DNA of 64,000 bases from Flavobacterium aquariorum (lineage in GTDB: Bacteria > Bacteroidota > Bacteroidia > Flavobacteriales > Flavobacteriaceae). This document shows positions 43,800 through 52,244 of the stretch, in pieces. Position numbers and translations under genes: made by a program. The notes below the pieces were generated by a model. That model did no database searches. It was not told the origin of the DNA and was given only the letters and a program-made list of their open reading frames with translations. The stretch lies in contig NZ_QKXH01000001.1 of the NCBI RefSeq assembly GCF_003254745.1, forward strand, positions 248,001-312,000, read 5' to 3'. The first letter of the stretch is position 1. Every line of letters begins with the position of its first letter.

Positions 43800-43885
43800 A
43801 ATGGCAATTTCAATTTCATTGACAATATCAATGGCAATGACAATGCTAAATTCAATCACAACTTCAATCATAATACTAACTTTAA
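43800..43885. repeat. CAATGGCAATTTC simple-word repeat
   Basis: Words AATGGCAATTTCAATTTC, CAATGGCAATGACAATG and TTCAATCA repeat in tandem through the divergent gap between the lipoprotein and tdh genes (262 bp). No gene seen in the gap. Confidence 0.6.
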
Positions 43886-43992
43886 TGACAGAATATTAAC
43901 ACCAATAATTACGGCCTTTCCCCGATTTAAGCTGTTTTTTTACAATATCTACAAAAATGATTATCTTTATTCATGATAATTTACGAAATCGT

Positions 43993-44000
43993 TATCTTTG
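43993..44000 (+). promoter_or_regulatory. tdh promoter -7 box
   Basis: TATCTTTG, exact TAnnTTTG, 19 nt before the ATG at 44020; it rules out translation of the in-frame codons upstream of it. Confidence 0.6.
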
Positions 44001-44019
44001 CATTTCAAAACGACACACA

Positions 44020-44982
44020 ATGAATCCAAAGATCTTAATTATTGGCGCTTGCGGGCAAATCGGTACCGAGTTGACCCACGAACTCAGAGCCATTTATGGA
44101 ACTGACAATGTTATTGCCTCAGATATTCGAAAGCTGAATAACGATGTCGTGAATTCTGGCCCTTTTGAGGTAATCAATGCATTGGATTTTAACCAAATCG
44201 AAAATTTGGTAGAACTTCACCAAATTACCGATGTTTATTTGATGGCCGCTTTACTCTCGGCAACTGCCGAAAAAAACCCTGCCTTTGCATGGGATCTTAA
44301 TATGAATTCATTGTTTCATGTTTTGAATTTGGCGAAAGCCGGAAAAATAAAAAAGATATTCTGGCCTTCGAGTATCGCCGTTTTTGGCCCGACAACCCCA
44401 AAAGAAAACACGCCGCAATACACCATTATGGAGCCTTCAACCGTTTATGGAATCAGCAAACAGGCCGGTGAAAGATGGTGTGAATACTACCACAACATTT
44501 TTGGTGTCGATGTGAGAAGCGTCCGTTACCCAGGATTAATCAGCTGGACAACATTACCCGGCGGGGGAACGACCGATTATGCCGTAGATATTTACCACAA
44601 AGCACTTTCTGAAGGGAAATACGAGTGCTTTTTGACCTCCGAAACCAAAATGCCCATGATGTATATGGACGATGCCATTGCGGCTACGATTAATATCATG
44701 AAAGCGCCTACTGAACAAATCAAAATACGCTCTTCTTATAATTTGGCCGCCATCAGTTTCACCCCAACCGAAATTGCTGCCGAAATCAAAAAACACATCC
44801 CAAAACTCGAAGTAACATACAAACCCGACTTTCGCCAAAAAATTGCCGACAGCTGGCCAGCCAGTATTGATGATTCTCGCGCCAGAGAAGACTGGGGTTG
44901 GAACCATGAGTTTGATCTGGAAATGATGACCGTCGATATGTTGAAAAATCTATCACCGCAATACAACACCGATTTACAATAA
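44020..44982 (+). CDS. tdh: L-threonine 3-dehydrogenase, short-chain (SDR) type
   Basis: A 320-aa extended SDR enzyme. The NAD motif GACGQIG is at 9-15; catalytic Ser117/118 is in WPSSIA, Tyr143 and Lys147 in YGISK. The substrate-side segment SVRYPGLISWTTLPGGGTTD matches the SDR-type threonine dehydrogenases of Flavobacterium frigidimaris rather than the zinc-MDR Tdh of E. coli. It oxidises L-threonine to 2-amino-3-oxobutyrate. Its partner kbl is not in the window. Confidence 0.88.
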   Translation: MNPKILIIGACGQIGTELTHELRAIYGTDNVIASDIRKLNNDVVNSGPFEVINALDFNQIENLVELHQITDVYLMAALLSATAEKNPAFAWDLNMNSLFHVLNLAKAGKIKKIFWPSSIAVFGPTTPKENTPQYTIMEPSTVYGISKQAGERWCEYYHNIFGVDVRSVRYPGLISWTTLPGGGTTDYAVDIYHKALSEGKYECFLTSETKMPMMYMDDAIAATINIMKAPTEQIKIRSSYNLAAISFTPTEIAAEIKKHIPKLEVTYKPDFRQKIADSWPASIDDSRAREDWGWNHEFDLEMMTVDMLKNLSPQYNTDLQ

Positions 44983-45005
44983 CACACCAATTACTATCAT
45001 TTTTT

Positions 45006-45122
45006 GGGCGTGCCACCATAAAGAAAAGGGACCAACTCACTGTAGCGGTGATTTGGTCCCTTCTCTTTATGCAGTCGGGCCATACGCGCTACTTCGGTAG
45101 CTTGCTTCTGTCCCTCACGCGG
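45006..45122 (-). ncRNA. Candidate structured intergenic RNA/repeat (copy A)
   Basis: Read on the minus strand: core GTGAGGGACAGAAGCAAG, hairpin GCTAC-CGAA-GTAGC, then GCGTATGGCCCGAC (core 45118-45074). A long second hairpin follows, CATAAAGAGAAGGGACCAA against TTGGTCCCTTTTCTTTATG with one mismatch, capped by TCAC/GTGA. It ends GGTGGCACGCCC. The 45-nt core differs at only 3 positions from the element at 50120-50164 while the second stem differs wholly, so both fold alike. It fills the 326-bp gap between tdh and the glucosidase gene together with AT-rich leader. Confidence 0.7.
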
Positions 45123-45308
45123 CATTCGTTTACCTAAGATCTTTTTCGTTAAATAAACTATTTCCACAAACCAACCTTCCAATTATTGCAAATAAAACAA
45201 TTCATAAATAATTTTTCATTAATTATCTCCGATGATTTTTACCAATTCCATACGTGTTTTTACGTGTGTTTTATCTAAATTGCGAGTGAGAATAAACAAA
45301 GAAAGGGT

Positions 45309-47969
45309 ATGTCAGAAAGAGAGGAAGAAAAAAACGCCGAAAAAGCACGTTTACAATTACGAACCGATAATAAAGGCTGGAAAAAATGGGGTCCCTATTT
45401 AACCGAAAGACAATGGGGAACAGTTCGAGAAGATTATTCCCAAAGCGGTTATGCCTGGGGTAGCACTACACACGACATGGCTCGTTCCAAAGCCTATAGA
45501 TGGGGAGAAGAAGGGATTGGGGGTATATCCGACAACAAACAACACATCTGTTTTGCTTTTGCATTTTGGAACCATAAAGACCGTATCTTAAAAGAGCGCT
45601 TTTTTGGGTTAACCCCAGCCGAATCGAATCATGGTGAAGATGTCAAAGAAATTTACTTTTATCAAGATTCCACTCCTACACATTCTTACCAAAAGATGCT
45701 CTATAAGTATCCTCACGCTGTTTTTCCTTATGAAAAGTTAATTGAGGAAAGTAAAAAGCGTAGCCGTCTGGAACCCGAATATGAATTACTGGATACGGGG
45801 GTTTTTGACAAAGATGAATATTTTGATATCACCATAGAATATGCCAAAGCCGATGAACAAGACATTTTAATCAAGGTAACGGTAGAAAATCGTTCGAAAA
45901 TAACTGCTCCCATCACGGTATTGCCTACCATCTGGTTCAGGAATACGTGGAGTTGGGGCTATGAAAATTACAAACACAAACCCACTTTAATTGGCGTTGA
46001 CAAATCACACATAGAAGTCAATCACCGATTGGTGGGACACTTCAATTTGTACGCCGAAAATGCCAAAGATCTTTTGTTTTGTGACAACAAAACCAATTTT
46101 GAAAAATTATATAAATCTCCCGCTCAATCCACTTATGCCAAAGATGGAATAAACGATTATATTATCAATCAAAAACGAACCAGCATAAATCCAGAAGCCA
46201 TTGGTACCAAAGCATCGGTGCATTATGATGATTTCATTCCGCCACTTGGGAAAAAAGAATATCGTCTTCGCTTTACAAACACCAATCCGGACAAACCCTT
46301 TGAAGATTTTAATGCTATTTTTAAACAAAGAATAGAAGAAGCCGACGAATTTTATGCTCCCCTTCAAAAAGGAGTAAAAGACGAAAAATTAAAATCCATC
46401 CAGCGACAAGCTTACGCAGGTATGCTTTGGACCAAACAATGGTATTATTATAATGTTTTTGAATGGTTAAAAGGAGATCCATCTACACCCAGACCTGATG
46501 CCAACCGAAAAGAGGGACGCAATAGCGCATGGAAACACATGTATACCTCCAACATTCTCTCGATGCCGGACAAATGGGAATACCCTTGGTTTGCAGCATG
46601 GGATCTCGCTTTTCATACCTTGCCTTTGGCCAGATTGGATCCTGATTTTGCCAAAAGACAATTATCGGTTATTCTTAGGGAATATTACATGCATCCAAAC
46701 GGACAAATCCCAGCTTACGAATGGTCGTTCTCGGATGTCAATCCGCCCGTTCATGCCTGGGCAACCTGGAAAGTATATGAAATTGACAAAGAAGCCAATA
46801 ATGGTGTTGGTGACACTGTTTTCTTGGAACGTATATTTCACAAACTGTTGCTCAATTTTACGTGGTGGGTAAACCTGAAGGATAAAAACGGAAATAACAT
46901 CTTTGGGGGTGGATTCCTCGGAATGGATAATATTGGAGTATTTGACCGCTCCGCCGATTTACCCACAGGAGGTCATCTGGAACAAGCCGATGGTACTGGT
47001 TGGATGGCGATGTACTGCCTTAACATGCTGCGCATAGCCTGTGAAATATCACTAAAAAATCCCGTTTATCAAGATATGGCCTCCAAATTCTTTGAGCATT
47101 TTCTCCAAATTTCGGGAGCTATGCAGTCTTTGGGTGATAATAAATTGAACCTTTGGGATGAAGAAGATCAGTTTTATTATGACATGCTCCATAAAGAGAA
47201 TGGTGATGCCCAACTACTAAAAATCCGTTCAATGGTTGGGTTAATTCCATTATTTGCCGTCGAAGTTTTAACGCCCGAATTACTGGAAAAACTACCCATT
47301 TTCAAACGCCGCGTCGAATGGGTTTTGAAAAACCGCCCCGACCTAGCCAGCTTAGTTTCCAGTTGGTACAATCCAGGGAAAGGTGAAACCCGTTTACTTT
47401 CTACGCTTAGAGGACATAGAATGAAAATGATACTCAAACGTATGTTTGACGAAAAGGAATTTTTGTCTGATTATGGAGTACGCTCTTTATCCAAATACCA
47501 TAAAGACCAACCTTATAAATTCAAACATGATGGCGGAACCATCCAAGTAGATTATACGCCAGCCGAAGCCACCGGAGACATGTTTGGCGGAAATTCCAAT
47601 TGGAGAGGTCCTATCTGGTTTCCTATGAATTATTTGATCTTGGATTCACTGGAAAAATTCCACAGCTATTATGGCAAAGACTTCAAGGTCGAATTTCCAA
47701 CCGAATCTGGTAAATTGGCAAATTTACAAGAAGCCGCCGAAGGTGTTGCCGAAAGATTATTAGCGCTATTTGTTCCTGGTGCCAATAAAAAAATTCCAAT
47801 GTATGGTGAATACAAAAAGTTTCAGGAAGACCCTCTTTTTAACAAAAATAATTTGTTTTTTGAATATTTTGATGGTGATACCGGTAAAGGTTTAGGCGCC
47901 AATCACCAAACAGGATGGACAGGATTAATTTCCGAAATTATCAGGCATTTGCATGAGACAGCGGAATAA
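45309..47969 (+). CDS. Glucosidase-like glycoside hydrolase (MGH1/GH63-like)
   Basis: An 886-aa protein with no signal peptide, probably cytoplasmic. It matches the GH63-like/MGH1 family by length and by segments such as WKKWGPYLTERQWGTVREDY, then WKHMYTSNILSMPDKWEYPW and FAAWDLAFHTLPLARLDPDF in the (alpha/alpha)6-barrel, and NWRGPIWFPMNYLILDSL near the end. GH63 enzymes cleave alpha-glucosidic bonds by inversion; the catalytic acids cannot be assigned confidently. The WDLAF and NWRGPIW regions fit the usual active-site face. Substrate unknown; a structured RNA-like element precedes it. Confidence 0.82.
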   Translation: MSEREEEKNAEKARLQLRTDNKGWKKWGPYLTERQWGTVREDYSQSGYAWGSTTHDMARSKAYRWGEEGIGGISDNKQHICFAFAFWNHKDRILKERFFGLTPAESNHGEDVKEIYFYQDSTPTHSYQKMLYKYPHAVFPYEKLIEESKKRSRLEPEYELLDTGVFDKDEYFDITIEYAKADEQDILIKVTVENRSKITAPITVLPTIWFRNTWSWGYENYKHKPTLIGVDKSHIEVNHRLVGHFNLYAENAKDLLFCDNKTNFEKLYKSPAQSTYAKDGINDYIINQKRTSINPEAIGTKASVHYDDFIPPLGKKEYRLRFTNTNPDKPFEDFNAIFKQRIEEADEFYAPLQKGVKDEKLKSIQRQAYAGMLWTKQWYYYNVFEWLKGDPSTPRPDANRKEGRNSAWKHMYTSNILSMPDKWEYPWFAAWDLAFHTLPLARLDPDFAKRQLSVILREYYMHPNGQIPAYEWSFSDVNPPVHAWATWKVYEIDKEANNGVGDTVFLERIFHKLLLNFTWWVNLKDKNGNNIFGGGFLGMDNIGVFDRSADLPTGGHLEQADGTGWMAMYCLNMLRIACEISLKNPVYQDMASKFFEHFLQISGAMQSLGDNKLNLWDEEDQFYYDMLHKENGDAQLLKIRSMVGLIPLFAVEVLTPELLEKLPIFKRRVEWVLKNRPDLASLVSSWYNPGKGETRLLSTLRGHRMKMILKRMFDEKEFLSDYGVRSLSKYHKDQPYKFKHDGGTIQVDYTPAEATGDMFGGNSNWRGPIWFPMNYLILDSLEKFHSYYGKDFKVEFPTESGKLANLQEAAEGVAERLLALFVPGANKKIPMYGEYKKFQEDPLFNKNNLFFEYFDGDTGKGLGANHQTGWTGLISEIIRHLHETAE

Positions 47970-47989
47970 CGTTTAACCTCACTTTCCAC

Positions 47990-48022
47990 ACCTTTGTCAA
48001 AGTTTCAAACTTTGACAAAGGT
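47990..48022. repeat. 33-bp palindrome, left end of the RAYT unit
   Basis: ACCTTTGTCAAAGTTT and AAACTTTGACAAAGGT are perfect 16-bp arms around a single central C. It lies 17 nt beyond the transposase stop codon. Confidence 0.9.
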
Positions 48023-48039
48023 AACTTCCAACCTTTTCA

Positions 48040-48654
48040 TCATTTCCAAAAATCAAAACTTTCAAATGGATTATTGTGACAAAAAATAAAATTATCCAAA
48101 TCATCAAACAATTGTATTACTTCAGTTCGTTTTAAATTCGTTTTAGCATTGGACAACATTGCCGCATAAGAAGAAAAATTATAAGTTTTGAAATCTTTTT
48201 TTAATTCAGTTGGATTCAAATGAACATAAAGGATTAGATTTCTTAAATATTCTTCCGACTCGACTTTTTTTCGTTTAAAAGGAGATTCTAATAATCCTCC
48301 ATGTCTGCGATATACTTTGTTGTAAGATTGACTATAAGAACTTATAAATTTGCTTATTTGCTTACTAACAACATTATGCATAGCATGCAAACCCTCACTA
48401 TCTTTAATCAATTTTAAATTGTTAGTGGCAAAGTGCAGAAGTTCTTCTTTAGATTTAATTTTTATCACAAAATGAAAATGATTTGGCATCAAACAATAGG
48501 CATAAACATCGCAAACTGGTATTACATATTTTGAAAATTGTTTTAGAAAAAAAAGATAATTGTCTACATTTTCAAAAATTTTGTCACTATTAATTCCACG
48601 ATTATAGATATGATAATAACAATCGGGTTCTAAAGTTTGAATTCTTATATCCAT
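48040..48654 (-). CDS. REP-associated tyrosine transposase (Y1_Tnp)
   Basis: A 204-aa single-strand transposase of the RAYT branch of IS200/IS605 TnpA. The HUH motif is PNHFHFVIK, with His59-Phe-His61, preceded by YAYCLM. The catalytic tyrosine is Tyr136 or Tyr143 in the typical helix EEYLRNLILYVHLNP. The opening CYYHIYNRGINSDKIF and RRHGGLLESPFKRK also fit RAYTs. Unlike IS200, no separate TnpB exists. The enzyme would recognise and cut REP-like palindromes, presumably the two that flank it. All motifs look intact. Confidence 0.9.
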   Translation of the reverse strand: MDIRIQTLEPDCYYHIYNRGINSDKIFENVDNYLFFLKQFSKYVIPVCDVYAYCLMPNHFHFVIKIKSKEELLHFATNNLKLIKDSEGLHAMHNVVSKQISKFISSYSQSYNKVYRRHGGLLESPFKRKKVESEEYLRNLILYVHLNPTELKKDFKTYNFSSYAAMLSNAKTNLKRTEVIQLFDDLDNFIFCHNNPFESFDFWK

Positions 48655-48671
48655 TTTATTCTGTTTTATGA

Positions 48672-48704
48672 ACCTTTGTCAAAGTTTTGAACTTTGACAA
48701 AGGT
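48672..48704. repeat. 33-bp palindrome, right end of the RAYT unit
   Basis: ACCTTTGTCAAAGTT, loop TTG, AACTTTGACAAAGGT: perfect 15-bp arms. They are identical to the arms of the left copy and lie 17 nt before the start codon. Confidence 0.9.
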
Positions 48705-48784
48705 GTAAGTCTTAATCCACTGAAGAGGTTTTGAAATTACAATAATTTAATTAAAAATCTTACTCGGTGATTTTTTATTTTTCC

Positions 48785-48792
48785 TACATTTG
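48785..48792 (+). promoter_or_regulatory. Promoter -7 box of DUF418 gene
   Basis: TACATTTG, exact TAnnTTTG, in the gap between the RAYT unit and the DUF418 gene. Confidence 0.5.
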
Positions 48793-48837
48793 GGTGCTTT
48801 TAAAAACCAAAACTAAACCACTTCTTAATTTTAAAAC

Positions 48838-50046
48838 ATGAACAACACCTACAAGCCGATTGAAGATTATAAAAGAACCACAATTGTTGATATTCTGAGA
48901 GGCTGGGCTTTACTTGGTGTTGTCATTGGTAATTATGTCGATTATAAATTCATTGGCTTACCTTCTAATTCTAAAAATATAGTAACGACAATTCTTGGAA
49001 ATATTCATCAATATGTTTTTGCAGCCAAATCTTGGACATTATTAAGTGTTTTATTTGGTTATGGTTTTGCTGTTTTAATTCAAAATATAGAGAGCAAAGG
49101 CAAGAATCCTGTTGGCTTTTTTGCTTGGCGAATGTTGATTCTTTTTGTGCTGGCTTTTCTTAATTCGGCTATTTGGCTGGGTGACATTTTGAAAGATTAT
49201 GCTTTTCTGGGTCTTATTTTATTATTGTTTTATAAATGTTCCGCAAAAACAATTCTTAGGGTGAGTTTGTTTCTTTTACTAGCTATTCCTGTAATTTCTG
49301 GTTATGTCAATACCCTTAAATATGTAGTTCCTGATGTATATTCGGATCTTAAATACTTACAATTGTATCATTGTGGCAACTGGTTTGATGTGTTTGAATA
49401 CAACCTATTGGGTACTTATTACGGTCAAATGCTAAATCTGGCTTATGCAATAACAGTACACATAATGATGTTTGCTTGTATGTTATTGGGGGTTTATGCT
49501 CAAAAAACAGCTTTCTTTAATCGTCTGCCCGAAATGAAAAAAACTTTAAAAAAGACATTCTTCATCAGTCTGGCAATTGCGCTTCTACTCATTTCTATTT
49601 TTGAAATTGTTTTTTCAATAGATCTGGTTTTCCCAACTTATTTCAGACCTGGCTATTGGTTAATATTAATTACAATGATTTGTATTGCTTCAGGAATTTG
49701 CTTGCTGTATTATCATAATAAACTACAAACCGTTTTTGTCTATTTTAGATTTTCGGGCAAAATGACCTTGACCAATTACATCGTTCAAAACCTACTGGCT
49801 TTTCTTATTTTCTCGGGCGTTGGATTGAAATTATACAATACTATGCCTTTTTGGTTCTACTTCGTATTGGCTATTTCGGTATTCATTATTCAATTGTTCA
49901 TTAGCAAATGGTGGCTTTCCAAATTCAATTATGGCCCTGTGGAATGGCTATGGAGAGTATTGAGTTACAGAAAAATATTTCCGTTCAAGAAAACCAAATC
50001 AGAATTGATCTCAAAAGAAGTGGAAGCTGTTGTTATTGAGGTTTAA
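48838..50046 (+). CDS. DUF418-domain membrane protein
   Basis: A 402-aa inner-membrane protein with about nine hydrophobic segments and the DUF418 pattern: IVDILRGWALLGVVIGN at the N-terminus, and the C-terminal DUF418 region (YFRFSGKMTLTNYIVQNLLA; SKFNYGPVEWLWRVLSY). The domain is widespread and of unknown function; a carrier or acyltransferase-like role has been suggested. Two family regions are clear, the rest is inference. Followed by a structured element. Confidence 0.85.
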   Translation: MNNTYKPIEDYKRTTIVDILRGWALLGVVIGNYVDYKFIGLPSNSKNIVTTILGNIHQYVFAAKSWTLLSVLFGYGFAVLIQNIESKGKNPVGFFAWRMLILFVLAFLNSAIWLGDILKDYAFLGLILLLFYKCSAKTILRVSLFLLLAIPVISGYVNTLKYVVPDVYSDLKYLQLYHCGNWFDVFEYNLLGTYYGQMLNLAYAITVHIMMFACMLLGVYAQKTAFFNRLPEMKKTLKKTFFISLAIALLLISIFEIVFSIDLVFPTYFRPGYWLILITMICIASGICLLYYHNKLQTVFVYFRFSGKMTLTNYIVQNLLAFLIFSGVGLKLYNTMPFWFYFVLAISVFIIQLFISKWWLSKFNYGPVEWLWRVLSYRKIFPFKKTKSELISKEVEAVVIEV

Positions 50047-50118
50047 GACAATTCAAAGACTCCCATAATCTCATTGAAATTCTAATTTTCTAAGTTTATA
50101 CTAATGCTGTTATATTTG

Positions 50119-50233
50119 GGTGAGGGATAGAAGCAAGCTACCGAAGTAGCGCGGATAGCCCGACCCCGTTGAGTAAAGGGGCTTTATAATCGATGCAACA
50201 AGTTAGCCCCTTTACTCAACGGGGGCACCTCCT
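50119..50233 (+). ncRNA. Candidate structured intergenic RNA/repeat (copy B)
   Basis: Plus strand: core GTGAGGGATAGAAGCAAG, hairpin GCTAC-CGAA-GTAGC, GCGGATAGCCCGAC (50120-50164). A second hairpin follows with perfect 20-bp arms (50164-50183 and 50205-50224, beginning CCCCGTTGAGTAAAGG), and the element ends GGGGGCACCTCC. The core matches copy A at 42 of 45 positions. It lies between DUF418 and a terminator in the 261-bp gap before the M1 peptidase gene. Confidence 0.75.
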
Positions 50234-50246
50234 AAAAATATTAACT

Positions 50247-50290
50247 AAAAAAGGCTCTTTTAAAACGTTACATTTTAAAAGAGCCTTTTA
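50247..50290. terminator. Terminator between DUF418 side and M1 peptidase gene
   Basis: AAAAAGGCTCTTTTAAAA and TTTTAAAAGAGCCTTTT are complementary arms with loop CGTTACA. It serves the peptidase transcript on the minus strand and/or the opposite direction. Confidence 0.85.
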
Positions 50291-50307
50291 TGTTTACTTC
50301 CGAAAAA

Positions 50308-52182
50308 TTATTTCAGTTCGTAAACATTATTGCTTTGTTTAACATCAGCCATTAAACCGCTTGGGTCGATGGTGATTTTCTTGATAGTCGCCTTAGGTTT
50401 TGAGATGTTGAACTCAAAAGTAGGATACGCCCAAGCCCAATCGTTGAGAACGGTTCTTGTAATGGTGGGATTTGGGTTTTCTTTTTCGAAACTCATCATG
50501 CGTAATGGGATGTAGAAACTCTCTTGAGTACCGTCTGTATATTCTACCAATAAATCAATAGGCATTGGCATTCTACCGATGCGTTCTAAGGTTACTGTTG
50601 TTTTGTCCGCGTTTTCTTTGACGTCTTTGATTCCGTAATCGATAGTGTTTAATGTTTCGGTCCAATCCACCAAGTACCAATCTAAGTTAGCTCCCGAAAC
50701 ACGCTCGGCAGTTCTCTTGATATCGTTTGGTGTTGGGTGCTTGAATTTGAAATCTTGGTAGTATTTTTTCAAGGTTTTGTTCAAATTGTCCTGACCAATC
50801 ACATAAACCAATTGAGACAAAAATATACTTCCTTTTACATAAGATGCAATACTATAAGAGCGGTTTTCATCATAACGATCTCCATGTGTGGAAAGTGGTT
50901 GTTCTTTTCCTGATTCTACTAATTTATAGTAAGCAGCATAGTTTCCTTTGAATGGGTTTTCTTCTTTTTTGGCTGCTAATTCATTCAGAGCAGAATCTTC
51001 AATATAGGTTGTAAAACCTTCGTCCATCCAAGGGTGTTTAGATTCGTTTGAAGCTAAAATATGTTGAAACCAAGAGTGTCCCATCTCATGTGTTGCAGTT
51101 CCTAAAAGTCCTTCCAGCTTTCCGTTACCCAACATCAAAGTACACATAGCATATTCCATTCCGCCATCTCCTCCTTGTATAAACGAGTATTGCTTGTATG
51201 GATAATTTCCAACAGTTTTGTTGTAATAATCCATCACTTTTACCATCAAAGGTTCTAATTTTTTCCAGTTTTCGACAACTGCAGGTGTGTTTTTATAAAA
51301 GAAATGCAAATCGACATTATTTGGCCCTTTTACTATATCGTGTTGGTAATTTTTATCGGCAGCCCAAGTGAAATCATGTACCATTGGAGCTATAAAATGC
51401 CAAGTCAACGTTTTTGCTTTTTTTGGATAAACTACAGTAACTCCTGCATCTTGGTAACCATGACCTATTTCGTTAGGGTTTTGTAAATAGCCGGAAGCTC
51501 CCAAAGTATAATCTTTGTCGATTGTGATGTTCACATCAAAATTCCCCCAAACGCCATGAAATTCTCTGGCGATATATGGATCAGCGTGCCAACCTTCAAA
51601 GTCAAACTCAGCCATTTTTGGATACCATTGTGCCATCGACAATTCAATTCCTTCAACACTATTTCGTCCTGTGCGACGAATTTGCACAGGCACTTGACCA
51701 TGAAAATCCAGAGTGAAAGTTGTTTTTGAATTTGGTAAAATTGGTTTTGCCAAAGTCACTTCCAAAATTGTTCCTACTTCTTTGGCAACAGCCGTAACAC
51801 CGTCCTGCTTGAAATTGGAAATTTTCAAATACCCAATCTCATTCGGCTTAAGGTTTTTGATTCGGCTTTCTTTTACGTCTTTGCCATCCACTTTTATTTT
51901 GGTTACCATACGACCATCTGGATCCTTGATAGATTGTAGTCTTGCATCCATTTCGCTTCCAGGTTGAAAAGCGTTTGTATATAAATGATAGTACACTTTC
52001 TTCAAGGTATCTGAAGAATTATTGGTATAAACCAATTCTTGTTTTCCTTTATACTGATAGTTTTTGACATCCATAGTGACGTCCATTTTGTAATCAACCT
52101 GTTGTTGCCAGTAGCCTGTATTTTGGGCGAATAAATTCCCAAGACTTACTGAAAAAAAAGCAAATAGAAAGAGTTTGCGCAT
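50308..52182 (-). CDS. Secreted M1-family metallopeptidase
   Basis: A 624-aa aminopeptidase-type protein. Signal peptide 1-19 (ending LGNLFAQ). Zinc site HEMGHSWFQH, with His365, Glu366, His369 and the third ligand Glu388 in WMDEGFT. The exopeptidase motif is GGMEYA (340-345) instead of the usual GxMEN. The family cleaves N-terminal residues of peptides. No C-terminal T9SS sorting domain is seen, so it is probably periplasmic. It is transcribed with the S8 gene's direction but has its own terminator ahead. Confidence 0.9.
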   Translation of the reverse strand: MRKLFLFAFFSVSLGNLFAQNTGYWQQQVDYKMDVTMDVKNYQYKGKQELVYTNNSSDTLKKVYYHLYTNAFQPGSEMDARLQSIKDPDGRMVTKIKVDGKDVKESRIKNLKPNEIGYLKISNFKQDGVTAVAKEVGTILEVTLAKPILPNSKTTFTLDFHGQVPVQIRRTGRNSVEGIELSMAQWYPKMAEFDFEGWHADPYIAREFHGVWGNFDVNITIDKDYTLGASGYLQNPNEIGHGYQDAGVTVVYPKKAKTLTWHFIAPMVHDFTWAADKNYQHDIVKGPNNVDLHFFYKNTPAVVENWKKLEPLMVKVMDYYNKTVGNYPYKQYSFIQGGDGGMEYAMCTLMLGNGKLEGLLGTATHEMGHSWFQHILASNESKHPWMDEGFTTYIEDSALNELAAKKEENPFKGNYAAYYKLVESGKEQPLSTHGDRYDENRSYSIASYVKGSIFLSQLVYVIGQDNLNKTLKKYYQDFKFKHPTPNDIKRTAERVSGANLDWYLVDWTETLNTIDYGIKDVKENADKTTVTLERIGRMPMPIDLLVEYTDGTQESFYIPLRMMSFEKENPNPTITRTVLNDWAWAYPTFEFNISKPKATIKKITIDPSGLMADVKQSNNVYELK

Positions 52183-52193
52183 AGCATTTAAAA

Positions 52194-52226
52194 TAAAAAA
52201 ATGGAAGAGCCGAAAACTCTTCCATT
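52194..52226 (-). terminator. Terminator after the S8 peptidase gene
   Basis: On the minus strand ATGGAAGAG, loop TTTTCGG, CTCTTCCAT and a T-tract (52201-52224 with A's on the plus strand). Confidence 0.8.
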
Positions 52227-52244
52227 GGATTAATAGTAGTTAAA

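Larger units (their letters stand above)
47990..48704. mobile_element. Palindrome-bracketed RAYT transposase unit
   Basis: A 715-bp unit in which the Y1 transposase gene (48040-48654, minus strand) lies between two 33-bp palindromes. It sits between the glucosidase and DUF418 genes with no target-site duplication recognised. The spacing from gene to palindrome is 17 nt on each side. The arrangement resembles REP/BIME units linked to RAYT enzymes. Confidence 0.8.

Noticed and set aside
45006..50233. Composite transposon bounded by the two inverted structured elements
   Set aside because: Inverted copies 5 kb apart bracket the RAYT unit, but no target duplication, cargo logic or codon-use break supports movement as one unit.
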